This document shows positions 52,956 through 60,234 of a DNA stretch of 64,000 bases, piece after piece (positions within the stretch are counted from its first letter, which is position 1; the number at the start of each line of letters is the position of its first letter). The position numbers were made by a program, and so were the translations under genes. Location of the stretch: NCBI RefSeq assembly GCF_019400745.1, contig NZ_WJIB01000005.1:248001-312000 (forward strand). The letters run 5' to 3'. This DNA is from Cohnella sp. CFH 77786. GTDB taxonomy: Bacteria > Bacillota > Bacilli > Paenibacillales > Paenibacillaceae. The notes under the pieces are model-generated. The model searched no databases. It was not told the DNA's origin and saw only the letters and a program-made list of their open reading frames with translations.

Positions 52956-53810
52956 GTGTTGTCAGGCAGATTGGGCGTTTTAACGGATGAGGTTTCCGAC
53001 CGGTATGAGGAAGCGCTCGATTGGGCGGCGGAGATGGGCCTGAGCCATGTGGAGGTGCGCGTCGTGGATGGGCGCAATGTCGCGGAGCTGAGCGACGAGC
53101 GGGCGCTTGAGATCGGTCGGCAGGCTGAAGCAAGGGGATTGTTCATTTCGGCCGTGGCTTCGCCGCTGTTCAAATGCGCTTTGGATCCTTCGAGGACCGT
53201 GGCGTCGGGAGATACTTTCGGACAGAAGGAAGAAAGTGCAGATGCTCATCACAAGAAGCTGGCGAGAGTCATCGAGCTTGCCAAGCTGCTCGGAACGCAT
53301 CGCATCCGGATCTTCTCGTTCTGGCGTGAGGAATATCCGCAGTTGCATACCGGGGAAATCGTCGGCCATCTACGTAAAGCTGCCCGGGTTGCTTCACAGG
53401 AGGGAGTCCTGCTTCTGCTCGAGAATGAGCCTTCCTGTAACGGAGGCGTTGCCGAAGAAGTGGCGGCGCTCGTTCGTTCGGTCGGATCGCCTGCCTTGCT
53501 CGCGCTGTGGGACCCGGGCAACGAGGCGTATGCGGGCAGGGAAGCATATCCGTCGGGATATGCCTCCGTGAAGGGGCTTGTGGGCCATGTCCATCTTAAG
53601 GATGCGTACGTCGGCCATGACGGCAAGGGGCGATGCGTGCCTCTGGGAGCCGGTACCGTTAAGGTGATCGCACAGCTGCGCACATTGGCTGCGGACGGAT
53701 ATAAGGGGCTCTATACGATCGAAACGCACTACATACCGGAGGACGGGAGCCGGATGACGGGAACGCGCATCACGCTCGAGGCGCTGAAGGCGCTTGTCAA
53801 GGAGGTATAG
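52956..53810 (+). CDS. Sugar phosphate isomerase/epimerase-like TIM-barrel protein
   Basis: The 284-residue protein matches the xylose-isomerase-like TIM barrel family (AP endonuclease family 2 fold). It has LLLLENEPSCNGGVAEEVAA, ALLALWDPGNEAYAGREAYP and VGHVHLKDAYVGHDGKGRCVP, which hold the Glu, Asp and His metal ligands. Relatives interconvert keto-sugars or dehydrate inositol derivatives. GTG 52956 is supported by GGAGG eight bases before. The dehydrogenase starts four bases after the stop. Confidence 0.83.
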   Translation: MLSGRLGVLTDEVSDRYEEALDWAAEMGLSHVEVRVVDGRNVAELSDERALEIGRQAEARGLFISAVASPLFKCALDPSRTVASGDTFGQKEESADAHHKKLARVIELAKLLGTHRIRIFSFWREEYPQLHTGEIVGHLRKAARVASQEGVLLLLENEPSCNGGVAEEVAALVRSVGSPALLALWDPGNEAYAGREAYPSGYASVKGLVGHVHLKDAYVGHDGKGRCVPLGAGTVKVIAQLRTLAADGYKGLYTIETHYIPEDGSRMTGTRITLEALKALVKEV

Positions 53811-53814
53811 GCGC

Positions 53815-54837
53815 ATGGCTCAGTGGCGGTTCGGCATGATCGGCTGCGGCAGCATCTCCGACATGCACATCGAGGCGATTCGCCGGATTGAGGATGCAAG
53901 TCTGACCATCGTATCCAGCCGAAACGAAGCGAAAGCGAGAGCGGTGGCAGAGCGCGAGCGCTGCGCCTGGACGACCGATTACGGAGAGCTGCTGAAGCGT
54001 CCCGACGTCGATATCGTCTGCGTGACGACTTCGAGCGGCAGTCATGCGGCGATCGGACTTGACGTGCTTCAAGCCGGCAAGCATCTCGTCGTGGAGAAGC
54101 CGATCGCCATGAACGCGAGGGATGCGCAGGCTTTAGTCGACAAGGCCGCGGAACGGGGCGCCACCCTCTCGGCCATCTCCCAGAGGCGGTTCGAGCCCAA
54201 CAACCAGGCGATCAAGCGGGTGCTGGACGAAGGCGGCTTGGGCAAGCTGCTGCTTGCGGAGGTCACGCTTCCGTATTACCGCAGCCAGGACTATTACGAC
54301 AGCGCGGATTGGAGAGGAACGGTTGCCGAAGACGGCGGCGTACTCATGAATCAGGGCATTCATTGCCTGGACCTCATGCTCTGGTTTGCCGGCAAGGCGC
54401 GTACGGTGTTCGGCAAAACGGCCACGCAGACGCATCGCATGGAAGCGGAGGATTTGGGACTGGCGATCGTGCAGTTCGAGAACGGGGCTTACGGCACCGT
54501 AATGGCCTCGACCTCCATCTCGCCGGGGTATGCGTCGTCGATCACCCTGTATGGGGAGCGAGGCACCATCAAGCTGGAAGGCTCTTCGATCGTGCGCTGG
54601 TCCGTGCCCGGTTGGGACGAACCGGACCGGATGCAAGAGAAGACTTTCGGAGGCGTGTCCGATCCGAGGAATATCGTTTCCGATTTCCATCAGCGCCAAC
54701 TGATCGACGTCATCGCCTCCATCCAGACGGGCAGGAAGCCGCTGAGCTCGGGCGAGGATGGACTGAGAGCCGTTCAGTTGGTCGAAACGATCTACCAAAG
54801 CGCAGCCGGCGGTACCGAGATTCTGCTCGGCGGCTAG
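53815..54837 (+). CDS. Gfo/Idh/MocA-family oxidoreductase 1
   Basis: This 340-residue NAD(P)-dependent sugar dehydrogenase has the Rossmann motif GMIGCGSISDMHIEAI and KHLVVEKPIAMNARDAQ, with the EKP lysine of the family. A typical C-terminal domain follows (EDGGVLMNQGIHCLDLMLWF, with the catalytic His). AGGAGGT supports ATG 53815. It is the first of three such dehydrogenases in the cluster; together they suggest stepwise oxidation and re-reduction of a sugar at different carbons. Substrate unknown. Confidence 0.87.
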   Translation: MAQWRFGMIGCGSISDMHIEAIRRIEDASLTIVSSRNEAKARAVAERERCAWTTDYGELLKRPDVDIVCVTTSSGSHAAIGLDVLQAGKHLVVEKPIAMNARDAQALVDKAAERGATLSAISQRRFEPNNQAIKRVLDEGGLGKLLLAEVTLPYYRSQDYYDSADWRGTVAEDGGVLMNQGIHCLDLMLWFAGKARTVFGKTATQTHRMEAEDLGLAIVQFENGAYGTVMASTSISPGYASSITLYGERGTIKLEGSSIVRWSVPGWDEPDRMQEKTFGGVSDPRNIVSDFHQRQLIDVIASIQTGRKPLSSGEDGLRAVQLVETIYQSAAGGTEILLGG

Positions 54838-54855
54838 CGGAAGGAGCGAAGCAAA

Positions 54856-55638
54856 ATGGCAGTACGGTTGCAGCCTGTCAAGGAGGAGAAGGTGGATTCC
54901 CTGCGCGTCCGCGTGTATCGCAGCCGTGACGAGACGGGAACGGCGGCGGGAGAAGCCGCGGCGGCTAAGATGAAGGAACTGCTGGCGCATAAAGAGCGGA
55001 TCCGCGTCATTTTCGCGGCAGCCCCTTCGCAGAATGAAATGCTGGACGCACTCGCATCCGATCGGGATATCGAGTGGCCCCGCGTCACGGCTTTTCACAT
55101 GGACGAATATATCGGAATGCCTGACGGCGCCCCTCAGGCGTTCGGCCGGTATTTGCGCGAACGGCTGTTCGATCGGGTGCAGCCGGGCCGCGTCCACTAT
55201 ATCGACGGCACGAACGGGATCCGCGAGGAATGCCGCCGTTACGAGGCGCTGCTAAAGGAAGCGCCGATCGACATCGTCTGTCTCGGGATCGGGGAGAACG
55301 GGCATATCGCCTTCAACGATCCGCCGGTCGCGGATTTCAACGACCCGCTCCTGATCAAACCGGTTGAGCTTGACGAAGTTTGCCGGCAGCAGCAGGTGAA
55401 TGACGGCTGTTTCGGCTCGTTCGGAGAAGTTCCGACCCGCGCGCTGACGCTCACGATTCCGGCCTTGCTCTCCGGCGCCCATCTCATCTGCGTCGTTCCG
55501 GGCGAGAGAAAGCGGCAAGCGGTGGCGCGCACGCTGCGCGGGCCGATTGTTCCGGATTGTCCGTCCTCGATTCTGAGGAACCATCCCGACTGCCTGCTGT
55601 TCCTGGACGAAGCGTCTTTCCCGGTGACGGAACGATGA
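54856..55638 (+). CDS. nagB: Glucosamine-6-phosphate deaminase
   Basis: The 260-residue enzyme has NagB family signatures: AAAPSQNEMLDAL, the active-site AFHMDEYIGM, GIGENGHIAFNDP (catalytic His) and TIPALLSGAHLICVVPGERK. NagB converts glucosamine-6-phosphate to fructose-6-phosphate and ammonia. GGAGCG precedes the ATG. It overlaps nagA by four bases (ATGA). Its presence says the imported glycan contains N-acetylglucosamine or glucosamine. Confidence 0.9.
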   Translation: MAVRLQPVKEEKVDSLRVRVYRSRDETGTAAGEAAAAKMKELLAHKERIRVIFAAAPSQNEMLDALASDRDIEWPRVTAFHMDEYIGMPDGAPQAFGRYLRERLFDRVQPGRVHYIDGTNGIREECRRYEALLKEAPIDIVCLGIGENGHIAFNDPPVADFNDPLLIKPVELDEVCRQQQVNDGCFGSFGEVPTRALTLTIPALLSGAHLICVVPGERKRQAVARTLRGPIVPDCPSSILRNHPDCLLFLDEASFPVTER

Positions 55639-56819
55639 GGCTGAAGGCGCTTCACTATCAAACGGAGCAACCGGTTGCGATCGACATCGAGAATGGGACG
55701 ATCGTCCGGATTGCGGAAGCCGAAGCAGATTGGGAGGAAAGGCTGTCGCTGCCCTTCGCGGCGCCCGGTCTCGTCGACTTGCAGTTGAACGGTTACGAGG
55801 GGATTGACTTCAACCGGATGCCGCTGACCGCCGATGAGATCTGCGATGCAGTACGGAAGCTATGGCAGCAAGGGGTGACCGCGTTCTACCCGACGATCGT
55901 GACGAACCGCCCAAATTCGATCCTGCAAGCGATGACGGCGATCCGTCAAGCCTGCAAGCGCGATCCGGCCGTTGCATCGAGCATTCCCGGCATCCATCTG
56001 GAGGGACCGTTCATTTCGCCTCACGACGGGGCAAGGGGCGCACATCACAAAGCATACGTCAGACAACCGGATTGGGAGCTGTTCTGTCACTGGCAGGAAG
56101 CGTCAGGAGGCCGCATCGCCATCGTCACGCTCTCTCCCGAGTGGGAAGGAAGCGGGACGTTCATTCGCAAGTGCACGGACAGCGGCGTAACGGTTTCGAT
56201 CGGCCACACCTCGGCGATGCCGGAGCAGATTCGCGAAGCCGTCGCATGCGGGGCGCGTTTGACGACGCATTTCGGCAACGGGGTTCATCTGACGCTGCCG
56301 AGGCATCCGAATTATTTGTGGGAACAGCTTGCCCAGGACGAACTGTGGACCTGCCTGATTGCGGACGGCTTCCATCTGCCGGACCAGGTGTTGAAGGTTG
56401 TTTTAAAGGTGAAGGGACCGCGCGCGCTACTCGTCAGCGATGCCGTATATTTGAGCGGGCTGCCGGCCGGCGAATATACCACGCACATCGGCGGACGGGT
56501 GGTGCTGAGCCCGGAGGGCAGGCTCTACATGGCGGAGCAGGAGCAGCTTCTGGCGGGTTCGGCGCAGCTGCTGCTACGGGGAATCGAACATCTGGCAAGC
56601 CGCGGATTGGCGGAGCCGGCTGCGGCTTGGGACATGGCGTCCACCGGACCGGCGGGGTTCATGGGCTTGCCTGCCGCCGCAGGTTTGTCTGGGGGTGCGC
56701 CGGCGGATCTCGTCCTGTTCAGGCGGGAGAACGGCAAGATCACGGTCGAACGCACCTATAAATCGGGAAAGCTCGTTTTCGATGCGTCAGCGCGACATGG
56801 AGAGGGGGAAGCAGGATGA
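55635..56819 (+). CDS. nagA: N-acetylglucosamine-6-phosphate deacetylase
   Basis: The 394-residue amidohydrolase has the metal ligand Glu in GIHLEGPFISPHDGARGAHH, His in SIGHTSAMPEQI and TTHFGNGVHL, and Asp in LLVSDAVYLSG. It removes acetate from GlcNAc-6-phosphate to feed NagB. The HFGNGVHLTLPRHPNYLW segment differs from the common THLFNAM, marking a distinct NagA subgroup, so a related substrate is possible. The ATG at 55635 overlaps the nagB stop; a longer upstream frame is internal to nagB. Confidence 0.85.
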   Translation: MRLKALHYQTEQPVAIDIENGTIVRIAEAEADWEERLSLPFAAPGLVDLQLNGYEGIDFNRMPLTADEICDAVRKLWQQGVTAFYPTIVTNRPNSILQAMTAIRQACKRDPAVASSIPGIHLEGPFISPHDGARGAHHKAYVRQPDWELFCHWQEASGGRIAIVTLSPEWEGSGTFIRKCTDSGVTVSIGHTSAMPEQIREAVACGARLTTHFGNGVHLTLPRHPNYLWEQLAQDELWTCLIADGFHLPDQVLKVVLKVKGPRALLVSDAVYLSGLPAGEYTTHIGGRVVLSPEGRLYMAEQEQLLAGSAQLLLRGIEHLASRGLAEPAAAWDMASTGPAGFMGLPAAAGLSGGAPADLVLFRRENGKITVERTYKSGKLVFDASARHGEGEAG

Positions 56820-57706
56820 AGCTTGCGGCATTCAGCGGCGTTTTCATCGAACATAGCATGCAGGAAGCAATGCAGTTGACGAAGAAGCTCGGACTGGACG
56901 GCATTGAGATCGCGGCGCGCGAGCCTCATCTCCCGCCGAACGCCAGCCTGGCCAGAGTCCGGGAAGCGAAGGCGCTCGCCCGCAGCCTGGGGCTGGACAT
57001 CCCGGTTCTGGCCGGGTATGCCGGAGGCTTCTCCGACGTCGGGGACGGCGAAGCCCAGAGCGGCTTGGAGGAGTTCAAGAAGCTGCTGGAGATCGCCGGA
57101 CACCTGGACTGCGGCATGGTCCGCGTCTTTCCGGGCGGCCCGAACGCCTTCCTGGCGAGTGATTACCATTACGCCAAAGCGGCGCACTGGTTGAATCTGT
57201 GCGCTGAAGAGGCCAAGAAGCACCAGGTGAAGGTTCTGATGGAAATTCATAACGACTCGCTCGTCGAGACCGTGGACGGCAGCTTGCGTCTGCTCGGCAT
57301 GATCGATTACGACAACGTCGGCATAATCCACGACGCGGGCAATATGTACATCACCGACACGGATTACGGCCGGGAATCCGTCCTTAAGCTGGGCGACCGC
57401 CTGTTCCACGTCCATATCAAGGACGAACTGCGGATTGACGAAGTCGGAGCTCCCGGAACGTTTACGTCATTGACCCGCCACGGCGAGGAGAAGTTCCTGC
57501 ATAGCCGGTTGGGCGAAGGAGGGGCCGATCACCGGCCGCTGTTCGACGCCCTTCGGGAGGTTGGCTATTCCGGCTGGATGACGCTGGAATGCCATGCGCC
57601 GTTTCCGGCCTACGAGAGGCTGGAGCACGACCTGAACGTCGTCCGCGGAATGCTCGCTGCCCCCGGCGGCCGGAACGGGAACCCGTTTGCCGCACATTCC
57701 GAATAA
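56816..57706 (+). CDS. Sugar phosphate isomerase/epimerase-like TIM-barrel protein 2
   Basis: This 296-residue TIM-barrel protein of the xylose-isomerase-like family has VKVLMEIHNDSLVETVDGSL (Glu ligand), VGIIHDAGNMYITDTDYG (His/Asp) and LFHVHIKDELRID. It starts in an ATGA overlap with nagA. It differs clearly from the 52956 protein, so the cluster holds two separate isomerase-like activities. Substrate unknown. Confidence 0.83.
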   Translation: MKLAAFSGVFIEHSMQEAMQLTKKLGLDGIEIAAREPHLPPNASLARVREAKALARSLGLDIPVLAGYAGGFSDVGDGEAQSGLEEFKKLLEIAGHLDCGMVRVFPGGPNAFLASDYHYAKAAHWLNLCAEEAKKHQVKVLMEIHNDSLVETVDGSLRLLGMIDYDNVGIIHDAGNMYITDTDYGRESVLKLGDRLFHVHIKDELRIDEVGAPGTFTSLTRHGEEKFLHSRLGEGGADHRPLFDALREVGYSGWMTLECHAPFPAYERLEHDLNVVRGMLAAPGGRNGNPFAAHSE

Positions 57707-57725
57707 AGGAAAGAGGGATCGATCC

Positions 57726-58826
57726 ATGACCAGCAGCCCATTGAAGGTAGGCATTATCGGACAGGGCCGCAGCGGCCGCGACATTCACGGCAAGCTGCTG
57801 GTGCAGCTTCCCGGGCATTACCGCGTCGCAGCCATCGCGGACGCTTTGCCGGAGCGCCGGGAACGCGCGCGCAAGGAATTCGACTGCAACACGTATGAAA
57901 CCTGGGAGGGGATGGTCGATCAGGAGCAGCTCGACCTGGTCGTCAACGCGTCGCCCAGCCATCTTCATTATCCGATTTCGCTGGAATTGTTAAATCGCGG
58001 CATGAACGTCCTCTGCGAGAAGCCTCTTGCCAAAACCCCGGAGGAAGTGGACCAGCTGATCGCAGCGTCCGAGCGCTCCGGCAAGCTGCTCGCCGTCTTC
58101 CAGCAATCCCGCTATCATCCCGCGTTCCAGCAAATCCGGCGCGTCATCGACTCCGGAGTGCTGGGGCGCATCGTTCAGGTCGATATCAGCTTGAACGGCT
58201 TCGCGCGCCGTTGGGATTGGCAGACGCTGCAGAGCAACAACGGCGGAAACCTGATGAACACGGGGCCGCATCCGGTGGATCAGGCGCTGCAGTTGTTCGG
58301 CACCGACGCGCAGCCCCAGATCACCTGCATCATGGACCGGGCAAATACGTTCGGAGATGCGGAGGATTACGTGAAGCTGCTCATGAGGGGGCCGGGCCGT
58401 CCCGTCATCGACATCGAGATTTCCTCCTGCTGCGCTTATCCGCAGGATGCCTTCAACATTCAGGGCACGAACGGAGGGTTGCACGGCAGCTCCGACTTTC
58501 TGGAATGGCTATATTTCAAGCCTGAGGAAGCGCCTCCCCAACAGCTCGTCAAGGAGCCGCTGATCAACGCGGACGGATTGCCCGCCTATTGCAGCGAAAC
58601 GCTGACGTGGCATTCCGATACCTGGACGATGTCGCTGCCCGAGGGACAAAGCTTGTTCGAGCATATGACCGAGAGACTGTACCTCATGCTCCATCACGCG
58701 TTGACGACGGGAGCTCCTCTTGAAATTACGCCCGAGCAGGTGCGCCTGCAGATGTGGGTCATGGAGGAGTGCAGGCGCCAGAACCCTCACATCTATACCG
58801 GGGAATCTGCCGTCGCTCACACCTGA
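57726..58826 (+). CDS. Gfo/Idh/MocA-family oxidoreductase 2
   Basis: The 366-residue protein has KVGIIGQGRSGRDIHGKLL at the N-terminus, NVLCEKPLAKTPEEVDQL with the EKP lysine, and GGNLMNTGPHPVDQALQLFG with the catalytic His. ATG 57726 follows AGAGGGATC; 13 more in-frame codons overlap the previous gene's end and lack a ribosome site. The C-terminal domain is longer than in oxidoreductase 1. Confidence 0.87.
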   Translation: MTSSPLKVGIIGQGRSGRDIHGKLLVQLPGHYRVAAIADALPERRERARKEFDCNTYETWEGMVDQEQLDLVVNASPSHLHYPISLELLNRGMNVLCEKPLAKTPEEVDQLIAASERSGKLLAVFQQSRYHPAFQQIRRVIDSGVLGRIVQVDISLNGFARRWDWQTLQSNNGGNLMNTGPHPVDQALQLFGTDAQPQITCIMDRANTFGDAEDYVKLLMRGPGRPVIDIEISSCCAYPQDAFNIQGTNGGLHGSSDFLEWLYFKPEEAPPQQLVKEPLINADGLPAYCSETLTWHSDTWTMSLPEGQSLFEHMTERLYLMLHHALTTGAPLEITPEQVRLQMWVMEECRRQNPHIYTGESAVAHT

Positions 58827-58831
58827 GAACG

Positions 58832-60058
58832 ATGGCGGTTCGCAGCGCCTTACTGATCGGCACGGGCGGCTACGGGAGAATCCATCTGAATGAGCTGGTC
58901 CGGCTGCAGGATGAAGGCGTTCTGGCGCTCGCCGCGGTATGCGACCTGCGGCTATCCGAGCATGCGGCGGGCATCGTCGCGGAGCGGGGCATCCGGCATT
59001 ACGGCGATTACCGGGACATGCTCGCGGGCGAGAAGTCCGCCGATTTCGTCATCGTCTGCACGCCGATTCAGCATCATGCTCCCATGTGCATCGACGCGCT
59101 GGAAGCCGGATTTCATGTGCTGTTGGAGAAGCCTCCGGGTGCGACCATTCAGGATGTCGACCGCATCCTGGAGGCGGTCCGCCGAACCGGCAAACATTGC
59201 GCCGTCAACTTCTTCAGCCCGTCATCGAAAGCGCTGTCGCTGATCGGGGGGATTGCCTCCCTCGGCGAAATCGGCCGCATTCGCGGCATCAAGGGTCTCG
59301 CTCTACTGACCAGGACAAGCGCGTATTTCCGCCGCACGCCGTGGGCGGGCAAGCTCATGTCAGGGGGTGATCCCGTGATGGACGGCGCATTCCATAACCC
59401 GTCGGCGCACTTGCTCTACAGCATGCTGAAGCTCGCGGAGGTGCTGGCCGAAGCCGCGGGCCAGTCCGCCTTGCCCGCGAGGGTAAACGCCGAGCTGTAT
59501 CACGCCAACCCGATCGACAGCGACGACACGACCGCGATGCGCATCGAGATGAGCGACGGAACGGAGCTTGCCTTCTATGTCACGCTATGCGCGCGGCAAA
59601 CCGAAACGCAGCGTATTCGGATCGAGGGGACGGACGGCGCGCTCGAGTGGAATTACGACGACCAGGTAACGGTGTGGAGGAACGGAACCGTGCGCAGCCA
59701 CGACTGCCGGGAAGGAGGAATCCTGGAGCGGCGATACCGGAATCTGATCCGGACGATGGACGGGGTTGACGGCCGGCTTGACGTGTCCCTCGAGTCGGCA
59801 CGCAAGTTCACGCTAACGGCGAACGGGGCATTCGAATCGGCCTGCCGCATCAAGCCCGTTCCTTCCTCCTTCGTACGGCTGTCCGACGCCGCGGACGAAC
59901 CCGGGGCTTATATCGAAGGGATCGAGACGACGATCAAGGAGGCTTTTGCCGCGGGCAAGTTGTTTTCGGAGATGGGCGTACCCTGGGCAATGCCATCGGG
60001 GCCTTTCGAGCTGAAGGGCTTTCATGCCTTCCCGCAGCGGTTCGAGCTTTACCGGTAG
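58832..60058 (+). CDS. Gfo/Idh/MocA-family oxidoreductase 3
   Basis: The 408-residue protein begins MAVRSALLIGTGGYGRIHLN and has VLLEKPPGATIQDVDRIL (EKP lysine) and PVMDGAFHNPSAHLLYSML. It starts five bases after the previous stop, with only a weak GAGAACG ribosome site, so translation is probably coupled. It ends the run of dehydrogenase and isomerase genes and is followed by a terminator. Confidence 0.85.
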   Translation: MAVRSALLIGTGGYGRIHLNELVRLQDEGVLALAAVCDLRLSEHAAGIVAERGIRHYGDYRDMLAGEKSADFVIVCTPIQHHAPMCIDALEAGFHVLLEKPPGATIQDVDRILEAVRRTGKHCAVNFFSPSSKALSLIGGIASLGEIGRIRGIKGLALLTRTSAYFRRTPWAGKLMSGGDPVMDGAFHNPSAHLLYSMLKLAEVLAEAAGQSALPARVNAELYHANPIDSDDTTAMRIEMSDGTELAFYVTLCARQTETQRIRIEGTDGALEWNYDDQVTVWRNGTVRSHDCREGGILERRYRNLIRTMDGVDGRLDVSLESARKFTLTANGAFESACRIKPVPSSFVRLSDAADEPGAYIEGIETTIKEAFAAGKLFSEMGVPWAMPSGPFELKGFHAFPQRFELYR

Positions 60059-60081
60059 CCGCGGAACGGCTGCTCCGCAGG

Positions 60082-60112
60082 TCCGCCGCTATCGAGTGGC
60101 GGATTTTATTGT
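60082..60112 (+). terminator. Terminator before the beta-mannosidase gene
   Basis: TCCGCC and GGCGGA pair (extended inward by CT/AG) around ATCG, followed by TTTTATTG. It separates the dehydrogenase run from the glycosidase gene, which may have its own promoter. Confidence 0.6.
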
Positions 60113-60234
60113 CCTGTCAAAGCCAAGAGTTCCCCTGTAAAAGCCAGCTTTGCCCCGTATATCGGCAGGGCCGTTCGCGATACCATCAAAAAAGGGAATG
60201 AAGAATTTACGGTGCGGGGGCGGGCGAGCAGACC

